Of a stretch of DNA of 64,000 bases, positions 11,961 to 23,744 are shown piece by piece. This DNA comes from Trifolium pratense (taxonomy: Eukaryota; Streptophyta; Magnoliopsida; Fabales; Fabaceae), in the NCBI RefSeq assembly GCF_020283565.1, contig NC_060060.1:26474001-26538000 (forward strand), read 5' to 3'. Position 1 is the first letter of the stretch; the number at the start of each line of letters is the position of its first letter. The position numbers were made by a program, and so were the translations under genes. The notes beneath the pieces were generated by a model that was not told the DNA's origin, ran no database searches, and saw only the letters and a program-made list of their open reading frames with translations.

Positions 11961-12838
11961 ATGGCTACAATGTTCTGGGCTCTGACTTTACTAAGTCTCA
12001 GCTGCTTGCTAGGATTCAATGCCCAAGCACCAGCTACAGCCCCAAAGGCAAAACCACTGGTCATAACAAAACCACCTACCGTGGTGGCACCAAAACCACC
12101 TACCGTGATAACGCCTGCAAATGTGGCACCCAAAATTGCTCCAGTGATAACGCCAGTTCCAAAGGTTGCGCCCAAAACTGCCCCAGTGATAACACCAGTT
12201 CCAAAGGTTGCACCAGCTTCAACTCCAAAAGTCACACTGCCCCAACCACCAAAAAGTTCACCTATCTCAACTCCAACATTGCCACCAACATTACCACCAC
12301 CACCAATTGCTTCACCACCATTACCACCGCCACCAGTTGCTTCACCATTACCACCACCGAAGATATCGCCAACACCAATTCCAACACCGCCGGCTCCTGC
12401 ACCAGTAAAGGCAACACCGGTGCCAGCACCTGCACCTGTTACTTTGCCACCAATAGTGGCACCAACACCTGCAATAGTCCCACCTGTACCAGCACCTGAG
12501 TCCCCCAAGCACAAGAGAAGAAGACACAAACACAAACATAGGAGACATCATGCACCAGCTCCAGCACCAACAGTTGTTCACAAAAGTCCCCCTGCACCAC
12601 CAACTGATACTACAGATGTCGACACGCCGGCACCAGCACCTAGTCTTAATTTGGTAATACCTCTAGCCATTGAAATATCAAATTACATTTCATTAGCATT
12701 GCATTGTTCTGATCATATTCTATGTTTTTTACTTCACAGAATGGTGCACCATCAAACCATCACCAAGGGGGAAATATATGGGCAATAACTGTATTTACTA
12801 TTACTATTTTTCTAGCGGTAACTGGCTACAGCTGCTAG
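11961..12838 (+). CDS. Classical arabinogalactan protein with basic domain and GPI signal
   Basis: Extracellular/plasma-membrane glycoprotein precursor, 263 aa. Exons 11961-12653 and 12740-12838; the GT-AG junction keeps frame. Signal peptide residues 1-~22 (MATMFWALTLLSLSCLLGFN), then a Pro/Ala/Thr/Val/Ser-rich body with many AP, PA, TP and PP dipeptides (sites for hydroxyproline O-glycosylation). A short block very rich in Lys/Arg/His lies at ~183-197 (SPKHKRRRHKHKHRRHH), followed by more APAPAP. The second exon supplies the tail: small residues near NGAPSN, then a hydrophobic end IWAITVFTITIFLAVTG typical of a GPI-anchor signal. This layout matches lysine-rich AGPs (AtAGP17/18/19 group), though the basic block here has much Arg and His. 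Stopping at the first exon's read-through would lose the GPI tail, so the spliced form is preferred. Confidence 0.9.
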
Positions 12839-13059
12839 GAGCCTCATAGTGACCATGGATTCACTCTAAACAGTTATTTGGTTTGCAAAATGTAAAATCA
12901 TTCAGGTGTACAGATCTGAATATTGAGTGCCAATACTTACAATTTTTTCTTTATATTTGTCATGATCTTTGATTGGGAACAATAATGAATATGAATTTTT
13001 TAATTATGGAAATAATCAGGAAATGTCACATAAACATGTCACTGGTTATGAGTTACACG

Positions 13060-16000
13060 TCAAATTTGATCAATTTCTGAGTCTGTCTTCAGTTTCTCCC
13101 GAAAATCATACTCCGTGACGAGTCCAAGATTGTCAACTAATTTGTGATGCCGTTGACAGCCTGCACACTAGTAACATGAGTTTCTCGTTACTTACATTAG
13201 AATAAGTGCTTCCATAGCAGTAATGCTGCATATATGTTTATAAAGAACAATAGACTGCATAAGGTACCTAATGTTTGATAAGAAAGAAAAAAAAACTGAC
13301 ATAGAACAATGCAATCCAGCTGCTCCTTTTGTAAGATAAGCACCAAAATAAAATCACAGGACAGGGTAGACAACTGAGAATTAATCTTTCTTTTCTTTCG
13401 GGCAAAAATTTGTGTTCTAATTCAATACCCCTCTGTCCCAAATTCTAAACAAATATTAGTCAAAGAAAGTTGATGTATTTTGGTCAAAATTTGGACCAAT
13501 ACATCAATTTTCTTTGACCCAGTTTTTCTTATAATTTGGGACAGAGGGAGTACTTTACATAAATGAGATATGGCAGACATTCAGAACAAGCCATCATGCA
13601 AAGCAATCTAGTAACCTCTTTTGTACTTTGAGCACCAAAATAAATACTCAGTATGTAGCTGGGAATTTATCTTTCTTTACAGTCCAGGCAATAATTTTTT
13701 CTCATTTAACGTATACAAAATATGCTACATACACAAAAACAGGGAATTGATATGACAATTTGGCAACTAGTTAAAGGTTGATGTACTGGCAATGATAGTC
13801 ATAATTTTAAACACCATTCGTGACTATATTCAGAGAGAAAACAAAAAAGGGTTATTTTAAAACTTGGAATTTGACTAGTTACTTTTGTTCTTAAATATGT
13901 AGATATTACCAAAGGTCATTATTATCAACAAACTACAAACCAAACCCCTATTTATGGGCTGAAAAAATAGCTTTCACTGAGTTAAAGCCACTCAAGCAAT
14001 CATCAATAATATCATTATAGAAAACTACATACATACTTAGAAGTTAAAGTGGTACTAATACAGCACAAGCAAAGTTATATTTAGGAAGTTAAAGTAAAGA
14101 TAAGCAAAGGCTAGACTGCATTAACGATGTGTAACATCATCATATTAATTCCCTCTCCCTACATAGCCGAATAAGCAAAAACTGAACTCTGGCAGGAAAG
14201 GGAAAGGTGAGTAAAACCTAGCTACATGAAATATGTATAGCATAGTTATATTTGCTCTCTCTACAGAATTCCTGTGGTACATATGCTTTTAATGGGGAGA
14301 TCCCTATCCCTCATCCCAAAAGAGGGGTGGTTTTTATTACTTCCCAAAAGAGCATGCTGGATCATGCATATATAAGGGGGAGAAACAGGGAGACAGAAAC
14401 AGAAACAGAGAGGCTGTGAAACAGGGAGAACCTACGAACAAAGGAGATGACGGTGGGTGAAGGCAGCGGTTGGGTCCATGCCGTCTAGTTTCACTTTGCA
14501 GCAGAGGGAAACTGCATGATGCTTCACACTGAAGAGAAGACTTGGAAATAGAGTTCTACATGAACCTAATACTTAAATGCTTCTATTTTAAATGAAAAAC
14601 ATACATGAATCTTACTATTTCCAACATCAATGTTTGATTCTCAACACACGACCCTCATGCGTAAGATTGGACATCTGAAACGTTACCCAGGTGGCCTGAT
14701 AATGGATGACTGACGTATTAGGCTCTTATACTATCCAGTATCTTATAATTTGGTCAGGCCTAATTCAACCAACTTAACCGGCTTGTACCATGGAAATTGC
14801 CCCCACATGTAACAACCATTTAAGCCAGGTCACTATCTAGTATGATACTCAACAAAAAAATAAAATTTAAAGTGATTTATAAATATATTGGAAACAGTCA
14901 AGCATGAATAGAACCTTAAAAGACAAGAAAACAATCATGCTAATAATCTTTAGAAAAATATGATTAAACATACACATTCAACATAGATGTACAGGAATCA
15001 ATAAATAATAGATACCTGTACAAAAATGGCACCCCTTTCATAAGCTAATCGGTTTACAAGCCTCTTTGTTCTTTCACCACACAAGTCACATGTAAATTGT
15101 ACAAGCAAGCTTCTTCTTGGAAGCTTTAAGTCAATACTAGCAACCTGCATATGTAAAGCATAATAGTATACTGAGATCATAATTACAAAGCAAATACTTC
15201 ATGTACAAAGCAGATATGAGTAATATTGGAACATATATACAGACATGCATACATTAGTAAAAACATACAAACACAGACATAAAACTGAAAATAATTGGTA
15301 TTTCTTATTCAATATACAAATGAGCTACACTGAGTAATGGATTAATACTCGCTTGAATACATTCTTGACCCCAGATATGTATAAAGAGTAAAAGTGGGAC
15401 AGGGGCTAGCAGAAAGAGTCTAGAAATATTTAATCAATAAGCAAATTATTTGAATAACCAAAGAGCTTACAATGAGAAAATCGGTACATTATAGGAACAA
15501 AAGGAATAAATGCAGTTCAAAATAAATTTTACTTGATTTAAGAAGACGAAAATTGTCCTAATTTGGCAATCTCAAACCAAATTCAATAACTAAGGCCCAT
15601 ATTGGATTACTTCTAGGCTCTATCTTTCAGAAGCTTCTCAACTGAGGTGACTATTTGGTTTCTAACTTATGTACAGTTTATAGAAGGAAAGGTTAGATGA
15701 CGGAGCTGTCGATAAAGCTGACCTGTAGAAGCTAATTCAGTTGTGATCATAGGTTCAGTTTGGATTGGCTTTTTCCGTATGGGAGTTTCTAAACTGAAAT
15801 AAGTATTTAATTCTTAACTAACAAAAAAGCACTTATCAATTTATAGCAAGTCATCAAGAAGTTAAACAAAAGCACTTTCTAAAATTGTTAAGATGCATAA
15901 GCTCTTTTCAACTAATGCAAAAAGTAATAGGTTCGAAAACTCATAACCATTATACAATTATTTAAAAGTTTATTCCTACAAGTGTTTCATAAAAAGTCTA

Positions 16001-18511
16001 TTCAAGCCAGTTTTAAATCCTAGACCAATATTAGTTCGTGTCAGAATATGTTTTCCTTTGGATTTGGTAGAATTGAACAAGTGTGCAAGTTAGATTGAGC
16101 AATCAGATATCTGAGTGTTCCCCATGACTAATCAATTTTACCATTGTATTTTCTACCTTGTTTTGAATTCACTTTTATTAGTAATAATTGACTGTTATTG
16201 ATGATAGAATAGAATTACACAATGAGTTTCCAAGAAATTCGAGAGCTTGGTCTCTCCTTACCAATCATTTTTCCAAATGACCGAATGACTCTCCCTTTCC
16301 TACAAGGCTACAACTTCACTATTTATTGCAATTCATAAAACAGACATAATGTAAACTGCACATATAAACATAACTGCCACAAAACTGATTAAAATCAGTT
16401 TTGGTGTTCTTTGCCCCTTCTGCAATTCCTTAATTAGATGTCCAGCAGGTATTTGGTTGATTCTTGTGTTGCATTTGAATTGATTCTGATATAGCATTAT
16501 TTACTTTTATTGCATTCTCAAATATGGCATCCATTTACCCCGTTCAAAGAGTGATGATAACTGTGCAGCAGTTGGTGTAAAATACAATCCTTGCTGAGAA
16601 AATGCTCTAATTATTGCTGAAATTATCCCATTGCACCACATCATCCACAAAGAGAGCAAAGGATTGGGACAACATTGGTTTTGAAATAGACCTGACTAAG
16701 ATCCAAAAATCAGCAAATCCATAAAGAATCTTAATTCCCACTGTTTTTGTTTCTGATCGAAACCAGAATTTAGACACAATGAAAGAAAATTATTATTGAA
16801 GTCTCTGATAGGTGAATACAATGGAGGTAAAACAGAAAACGGAGGGAATAACCAGCGATCTATGAACTCCTACCAGAGCTAAGCTCCTAATCCAGAGAAA
16901 ACTTCTCTCCTAACAAATTCATAACAACTTTCTTCTTTTCTCTCTCGCCTCTCTAACTTTTCTTTTATAACCAAAGACTCCATAACACTTAGGGAGAGAG
17001 CTAACTAACTCATATTCCCTATCAACTAAATAACTAAAAACTCCCTGAAACTTAGGGAGAGAGCTAACTAACTCATACTCCCTAGTACCTAAATAACCAA
17101 AGACTCCCTAAAACTTAAGGAGAGAGCTAGCTAACTCATACTCCCTAGTAACTAACCTTTATTCTAACAACTTCTATAACCTTCTAGACCTCAGTGTTCT
17201 ATCAGTTTCTATATGTCACATGTTAGTTTTACTGACACTCTAAATCCAATATGTAGCTTCAAAATAATTTGTTTCTTGCATTATTAATAGAAAGAAGAAA
17301 GCTCATGCGGGTTCAACCCTGTCATTTTGGTGGCCTATGCATGTTTGTTAACTTACAGGCTATAGCTAGCTGCAATTTTTCAAGCTCAATTCTTTCGACC
17401 CTTTAGAGTTTAATTGTATACTCCATATTCTCTCCCAACAACCCTCACAGTTGTTTCACATTCAGACTACTCGGCCTAGGTCTACCGGCCGCATTATTAT
17501 TCTGTAATATAAAGGTTCCGAAAACACGATTTTTAGAACCATGGATCAAAACAACCAACCAAATAGTTTTCTATATCCACTTCTTTGCCAAAAAACCGTT
17601 AAACTTTAGAAATATATCAATAAAAATAAATGTTTTTTTTTTCTTATTTCCATGTTATCCTCCTTTCCCAATTAGAAAAGAACAAGTAAACCACCAAATA
17701 GATCCCTGGCTTTGTAAGACACTCAAACAAGTCCCTGATTTTCTAAATATTTCAAAAACAATGCCTATTACACTGTAAAATTGGTCCCTGTAATTAACCA
17801 CTTACTATCAATTAAGTTATTTAAAAAAAAAAATCGTTTTAACCCTTTGGTTTCCGGGGGAAGGGCCCCGGTAATCCAAAGTTCAATTAAGTTATTATAT
17901 TTTAGAACTTACTATGAATTTGGTCCTTAAGTTTATCCATTTATTCTAAATTAAGTCTCTAACATATTTTTTGAATGACTAATATGACTAAAATTTGACA
18001 AAGTCAATAACATTTTGAAACATTCATAATTAAGAGTGTTTTACAAAGTCAGGGACCAATTCGGTAGCTTCCTCGAAAAGAACATGAACAACTTAATAAT
18101 GAGCCAACAAAATTACAAAACAACATTTTAGAGAGAAAGAGAGACTAACCGGTTCAGAATTGTGTGATTCTAGTGGAGGGACAGTGACAGGATCATCATC
18201 ATCATCATCCAGCAATCCATGTACTGTAAGTGCTCGACAGGGAAGCCTTCGTGCAACTATTGGGGCAACACAAATTCTTGACCTAAAAGAAGGACATTTA
18301 GGTTGGCAATTACAATCTAGAAATTGATATTGATCGAATGAATGAACTGAAAACAAAAAATGTTTGAGAAATAGAAAGCTTTAAAGAACCTGGAGGCTCT
18401 AATGGTAGGAGGATTGAAACGGAGGGACAAATTAGGTTGGGGTTTTTTGTACGCAGAGGAAGAGAAACAAGTAACAATCATTGGAAAATTGTAAACTGTG
18501 CCTGCTGCCAT
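13060..18511 (-). CDS. DNL-type zinc-finger protein (HEP/Zim17-like), organellar
   Basis: Small zinc protein of the Zim17/HEP family; such proteins keep organellar HSP70 soluble and active (family knowledge). Exons 18390-18511, 18150-18282, 15016-15144, 13060-13167, all in frame, giving 163 aa. The N-terminus (MAAGTVYNFPMIVTCFSSSA...) is Ser-rich and basic, like a plastid or mitochondrial transit peptide. An acidic run of six Asp follows. The zinc-finger domain is split over two exons: FTCDLCGER (Cys104, Cys107), then CAGC (Cys129, Cys132) and the hallmark HHKLVDNLGL. The C-terminus EYDFREK fits plastid family members. The last exon is separated by a 1.85-kb intron and was found by its DNLGL motif; the 2.9-kb and 1.85-kb introns hold repeats. 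A start 63 bp upstream is also open, but its extension looks unlike a transit peptide. Confidence 0.93.
13428..13550. mobile_element. Stowaway-like MITE, 123 bp, TA target duplication
   Basis: Left end cccctctgtcccaaattcta and right end taatttgggacagagggag are inverted copies. Inner segments (gtcaaagaaagttgatgtat / atacatcaattttctttgac) also pair, so nearly the whole element folds as a hairpin. Flanked by TA at 13426-13427 and 13551-13552. Lies in the last intron of the DNL gene. Confidence 0.8.
14640..14860. repeat. Dispersed legume-type repeat, diverged copy 2
   Basis: Contains caacacacgaccctcatgcg, taattcaaccaacttaaccg, gcttgtaccatgg and attgcccccacatg, paralleling the copy at 56755-57065 (ccctcatgcccaac, ctacaaaaccggcttgta, ggattgcccccactt). 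Strongly diverged. In the DNL gene's last intron. Confidence 0.5.
16973..17155. repeat. Tandem repeat, three ~63-bp units
   Basis: Units start near 16976, 17039 and 17103 and share actcc-aaacttagggagagagctaactaactcatactcccta with small changes. In the 2.9-kb intron of the DNL gene. The purine/pyrimidine texture resembles LTR downstream regions, but no LTR was delimited. Confidence 0.75.
17690..18065. repeat. MITE-like 'ggtccct' element, interrupted by a short insertion
   Basis: The left part has agatccctggctttgtaaga and aattggtccctgtaatta; the right part has tttggtccttaagtttatcc and gtcagggaccaattcggtag, in inverted relation across the segment. Interrupted at 17822-17882 by a 61-bp insertion. 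Ends not exact. Confidence 0.5.
17808..17896 (-). mobile_element. 61-bp SINE-derived insertion with 14-bp target duplication
   Basis: TCAATTAAGTTATT occurs at 17808-17821 and 17883-17896, flanking 61 bp that begin with an A-run and contain ccctttggtttccgggggaa and ggtaatccaaagt. The same string type (tttggttctggggggaaggg, ggtaatccagagttcg) lies in the SINE-like copy at 24795-24965. A long duplication plus an A-run implies a severely 5'-truncated retroposon. Confidence 0.7.
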
Positions 18512-19784
18512 TGAATTTGAATAATCAATGATTTTGTATTTCAAATTGAAACTACTTAAATTGATTTTTGGCACACGGCGGCGACTGTGATGGTGGCGGG
18601 TTGATTTGATGAAGGTTGTAGTGTGGTTGCAGATGGTGCTTCAGCAGTTTGATGGGTTTGTTTGAGTTAGTGATGACTGATGAATGAATAAGTGGGAAAA
18701 TACTTCTACAGACACATAAAAAATAAATTTAGTCAAAAAATAAATAAATAAATAAATAAATAAATAAAAATAATAAAATCCACATTATTTATGTGAGCAA
18801 TTCTACCTTGTACACAACCCCAAATTAATCCAAATGGATGATTTTGAGTTTTTTTTTTACTTGAAATTACTCGTGTATCTCAATTCTTGTTTTGTTATGG
18901 TATTTGTTTTATTCTGATTATTTTGATTTTATTATATTATTTTGGAGACATGAGTATGTTGTGTTATGCTATTAGATTAGATGTGTAGGTTTGTTCGTAA
19001 ATTTATCATTTTTGTTTTTAGCGATATTAAATTTGTACTTGAATCTGACGTATTCTACCAATTTAAATGAATGAATATCTTTTATTTTAGTAAAAAAAAA
19101 AAATCTATTATAGGCATACACACACATAAATGACATCAATCTTTATCTTTTGATTTTATTTAGATTTTGTTGTGTGTCAAAATTTATATAGTTTTTGTTT
19201 GTGTCTATACAAGTGTTCGTTTATTTATGTGTGTCTAAACACTATTTAATGTGGTTGTGTCAGAGAAGACTTTCTCAAGGAAAAAAGATAGATGGGAAAA
19301 TACTAACGTATATATCGATATATGAATAATATGAGAAAGGATAAAATTGAATGTGCATAGTTGTAGGTGTTCGCATTTCTATTTTAAAATATCTAAAACT
19401 TGTTAGTTTTCAATATGTTCATGTAACTAGTAACCTGTACAATCTTCTGTTGTTCTAGTCAATAGATTTTAGCTGCACATGTGAGTATGGTAGTAATTTT
19501 TTCAATTCCTTATGAAATAGCTTATATATATCTTCATGTAGATTAGGCCAATGTATTTGTTCTTTTTTGTTTTTAGAACAGGCCAGTATGTATAGTTGAC
19601 AAATATATTTTTATGGTGTTTGAAATTAGGGATTTATCTTAGTACATGACAACTAAATGACTAATGCTTGTGTAATAACTTCTAAAATGCAAAAGTCCCA
19701 ATTCAATCATATATTGTTTATGGTTACGACTTTGACCTCTTCAAATAATGTTGAATGACAAATTTACTATTTCATGATTTACAC
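18512..19784. other. AT-rich intergenic DNA with a retroposon tail
   Basis: Holds the DNL gene's 5' flank, an AAAT simple repeat near 18740-18775, and at about 18930-19100 a 3' end matching the poly(A) retroposon family at 42640 and 54050 (ttgttcgtaaatttatcatt, tagcgatattaaatttgtac, aatgaatatc, then an A-run). No gene seen. Confidence 0.55.
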
Positions 19785-21186
19785 ACTTTTGAATGTGTTA
19801 GAATTAAATAGCAGAAGGAAGCGAATGTCAGTGATAGTGAAAGATGAAGAAGGGAGAATTTTGTTGTTGTGTAAAGGTGCAGACGTGTATGTAATTAAAA
19901 GTCTTGTGACCTTGGTATCTCAGAGTTCTTACCGTTACATCTCCATCCTTATTGAGTTGTTCTATGTAATATTTTGATGCAGTGTCATGTTTGAAAGACT
20001 TGCCAAGGATGGGAAGGAGTATGAAGAGAAAACCTTTGAAGATGTGCATGAATATGCTGATGCAGGTCTAAGGACACTGATATTGGCTTACCGTGAACTT
20101 GACGAAGAGCAATACAAGGAGTTTGATAATGAATTTTCCCTAGCAAAAATCTCAATTACAGCTGATCGGGAAACATTGATAGATGAGGTATCAGATAAGA
20201 TTGAAAGTGATTTAATCCTTCTTGGTGCCACTGCTGTAGAGGACAAGCTCCAAAATGGGGTGAGTTGAGTTGGGAGGGAAGTGATTACTTATGAGGATTT
20301 ATCGGTTGGAATAAAACTTGAAATGACTCTTCTCGTTGTTTTTTCTAGGTTCCTGATTGCATTGACAAACTTGCACAAGCAGGAATTAATATATGGGTTC
20401 TCACTGGTGATAAAATGGAGACTGCTATCAATATTGGGTATTATATTGTGATTTTGCATTTTCTTAAATTAATTTCATCATAAGGTGCCTTACATCGATC
20501 GATATACAATTGCAAAGTTTTGCATGTAGTTTGCTTAGACAAGAAATGAAGCAGCTTATAATTCAGTTGGAGAGTCCAGAAATTAAAGCATTGGAGAAGG
20601 CTGAAGACAAGAGTGCTATTGAAAAGGTAAAATAAATATCAACTTATTAGTCTAATTTTCATCTCATGTAATTTCATAGCCAATTTCATATTATGCATGA
20701 AAAAATATTTTAGTGAAACCGTAAAGTTAACCTTATTTCTTTATGTTGACGTATGTTTCAGGCTTCAAGGGAAAATATCCGGCATCAGATATCTGAAGGT
20801 GCTCAACAACTTGCCGCCTCTAGAGGAACCTATGAGGAAGCATTTGCTCTGATTATTGATGGAAAATCACTTGCTTATGCTTTAGAGGATAATACAAAGG
20901 ACATGTTTCTAGATCTTGCAATTCGTTGTGCATCTGTTATCTGTTGTCGATCATCTCCAAAGCAGAAAGCGCTAGTATGTTACAAATTTCACAGCATATC
21001 CTCTTTTTGACTTAATTTCAAAATATTAATTTAATTCTACTTAGCTTTGGAAAATAATACTTATTATTCTCATAAAGGTTACTAGACTTGTCAAATCTGG
21101 AACTGGTAAAACTACGTTAGCTATTGGCGATGGAGCTAATGATGTTGGAATGCTTCAAGAAGCGGATATAGGGGTTGGAATAAGGT
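19785..21186 (+). pseudogene. Phospholipid-transporting P4-ATPase (ALA flippase) fragment
   Basis: Part of an aminophospholipid flippase: from the nucleotide-binding domain to just past the hinge. Recognisable exon pieces: 19785-19884 ([27 protein letters not shown]), 19983-20259, 20349-20437 ([19 protein letters not shown]), 20518-20626, 20762-20974 ([17 protein letters not shown]), 21078-21186 ([20 protein letters not shown]). Splice sites from the second piece on are intact and in frame. The actuator domain, the DKTG phosphorylation site and all transmembrane segments are missing on both sides. The first-to-second piece junction lacks two bases and would shift frame. The 3' end stops mid-exon after GVGI and enters an inverted repeat. 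Closest to the ALA8-12 group by motif style (inference). Not a functional transporter as it stands. Confidence 0.85.
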
Positions 21187-21188
21187 TG

Positions 21189-21320
21189 AAAAAGTAACCT
21201 TTGTACAATCTCGAAAAATAACAATGTATTAAATTAATAATACTAGCGATTGTTATTTAATTCTGCTATAGATGAAGTTTGTGTTTTTTTTTTTTCGAGA
21301 TTGTACAAAGGTTACTTTTT
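21189..21320. repeat. 30-bp perfect inverted repeat at the flippase breakpoint
   Basis: The arm at 21189-21218 (aaaaagtaacctttgtacaa, then tctcgaaaaa) is exactly the reverse complement of 21291-21320, with a ~72-bp spacer. The left arm begins three bases after the last recognisable flippase codon. Confidence 0.85.
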
Positions 21321-21921
21321 GTAGCGTAGATTATTGTAGATATTTCCATGTATAGCAGCAACAAGAACTCTTCTTTGGAGTAAGTAGTTTTGCTTCTTAA
21401 TATAAAAACGATATCATAGCAGATCTCCCATGTATCATCTTATAAATCCCATCATTACAATTTTCATGATTTTCCTCATTTTTGAAAATAATTGAAGTTA
21501 CTTACGAATTTTTATTTGGTTTATATTTTACTAGTGTGTCGTAGAATACTAATAACTCAAATAAAATAAAATACATGATATTGACCCATTCAAAACGTTA
21601 TTGTCAAGTGTTACCAATCATTTAATTTATTTTTTTAAGAATATAATTGTTTATCTCAAAGAACAAAAAAATCAAAAACTTAAAAAGATAAGCAAACAAC
21701 ATTATAAATATCAAAGATAAAAGGTGCAAAAGAGAAAAAAACAAGAGAAAAATATGAAATGTTCATGTTTTTTATAGCCACATGTTAGTGGTAGGAATAG
21801 ATTAAACACATTCTTGAACTCCATGGTACGTGATTCGATTATCACGGAAGACAAAAACTCTACTAGAGAGTGATAGAGAAGATCGTGAGGTAGCATTGGC
21901 AAGATTACCTAAGAGAGCGAC

Positions 21922-22703
21922 CAGGGGCGGACCCAGACATGGATTACCGGTGTGGCTAAATTTTTTAGGCATTACTGGAAAAAAATTCATCGTTATCTTG
22001 ATAATTCAGTTAAACAACGAACAACGTATGAAATTATTATTAATACACATGTGTATCTAAAAAAAACACCAACAATTCAGAAAATTTCTATTTCAAAAAA
22101 AGAAATTAACAAACTAACAAACTATATCTAGAAAACTACAAAATTTCTATTCGGAAAAAAAGAAAAGACTATAACTTATTGAATATATGTGAAATCATAC
22201 ATATTACTATTGTTTGATACATCACAAGATTCTATCTTGGACCAAAATATATAGAAACTAAAATTTTATTAGCTTATAGTTTATTTTGATAAACTAATTC
22301 AATTAACTTATAACTTATTAATTTTTATTTCAATTTTACCCATATCTTCTTACTTGAAAAAAATTAAACCTATTATTTTATGTCATTTCATATTTATATA
22401 TGTCACAATCGTTAAAGTTGATTATTATACAATTAAATTATATAACTTAAAATAATATACTTTGTATAACCAAAGAGTTGAATACTATAAACTAATTTGC
22501 ACTAATATTTAAACTAATATGTATCGAGAGACTTACGATCATTAATAATAAACTCTAAACTAATATTTATATTAATATTTGTACAAATATGTATAAAGAA
22601 TAATTTAAAATTATTTATAAAAATTTATTATCATTTTTAAAAAATATTTGGGCTGGGCTGGTGTGGCTATAGCCACACCAAGCCTCACACAGGTCCGCCC
22701 CTG
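21922..22703. mobile_element. Non-autonomous hAT-like element, 8-bp target duplication
   Basis: Left end CAGGGGCGGACCCAG and right end GGTCCGCCCCTG form terminal inverted repeats; subterminal gtgtggcta / tagccacacc also pair. AGAGCGAC is duplicated at 21914-21921 and 22704-22711. Length 782 bp, AT-rich interior with no transposase ORF. Family placement follows the 8-bp duplication and CAGGGG ends. Confidence 0.85.
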
Positions 22704-22711
22704 AGAGCGAC

Positions 22712-23246
22712 CCGGGCGGTTACAACCTACTTCCATCAGGTTGCTTATAAATTGGAACGGAGGGAGTATATATATAATATTATTTTTTTTCGCTAAGCAA
22801 AGAGTATCTAGACATCCGGGAACAAAGCATACTTCACCTCATCATTTGTCCATAGCTCCTTAATATATATATATATTAATAAAAAAATAAAAATATATAC
22901 GAAAACTAAAGGACATAAACCTAACCCAATGAGTGAGTATGGCAATTCAAACAATTGAAACACATCCAACTTCTAGTTAATCCTAACACATTAATTAGAA
23001 GTCTACATTTTTGTGTATGGATCAATCATCAATATGAAACTGATCCAAGAACCAAAAACTCCCTGCAGTGAACAACAATAAGCAAAACAATTTTTGAAGT
23101 CAAGCATTTTAACATCCAACAATGAGGATGATTAATAAATAATCCCAAAACCACTAAAATAACTGGTAGTGAATTCGACCGCCACCACAATAAATGATCC
23201 CAAAACCACTACCTAATGTGATGAATAACAACGGACTAGCATGACC
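22712..23246. other. Intergenic AT-rich DNA, no gene seen
   Basis: Contains a decayed Stowaway-type end (ggaacggagggagtatatat near 22755) and otherwise AT-rich single-copy-looking sequence. Confidence 0.4.
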
Positions 23247-23254
23247 ATTTTTAG

Positions 23255-23744
23255 TTAGGGATGACAATGGGTAGGGTACTATAGTACACATTTCCATACC
23301 CGCGGATTGAAAAAATACACGTACCCATTTTCATACCCGTGCGGGTAACAATTTTTGCCCCGTCCCCATACCCTATGGGTACTTAAGTACACATACCCGT
23401 ATCCGTTACCCGCATTTTTACTAAAAATAAATTGATCAATTATAAAATATCATATTATTTTAATAGAATTAAAAAAATTTCAAAGATTTTAATATTGACT
23501 TGTGAAAATTAAAAAAAAAAATTAGTATTAACCTTATGTTAAGGTCATATTTATGTTAAATATTCACATTATTTTTGTATTATGTTATAAATACATATTT
23601 TTATTAAAAATATATAATAGTTTAATAGTGTTGTATTGTTTTAAATTGATTTACCCGTTTATTTTTTTGGGTAATTACTCATACCTGTGCTTGTATCCAA
23701 AATGCGGGTTTTTACCCTACTCGTTGTGTCAAATTGTCATCCCT
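23255..23744. mobile_element. hAT-like MITE, 490 bp, 8-bp target duplication
   Basis: Left end tagggatgacaatgggtagg and right end ttgtcatccct are inverted; multiple tacccg/cgggta pairs lie inside. ATTTTTAG is duplicated at 23247-23254 and 23745-23752. A decayed relative lies at about 30607-31100. Confidence 0.8.

Noticed and set aside
11900..12535. 211-aa glycine-rich ORF on the minus strand
   Set aside because: Antisense shadow of the proline-rich arabinogalactan protein exon; CCA/ACC codons read backwards give Gly.
14280..14560. miRNA precursor or extra DNL exon in the GC-richer stretch
   Set aside because: No known miRNA, no stable pairing found by eye, and the true last DNL exon was located at 13060-13167.
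16973..17155. CRISPR-like array
   Set aside because: Plant intron; units are contiguous without unique spacers.
21189..21320. microRNA precursor from the 30-bp perfect inverted repeat
   Set aside because: Perfect arms with a ~72-bp AT-rich loop at a pseudogene breakpoint fit a rearrangement better; no known miRNA sequence recognised.
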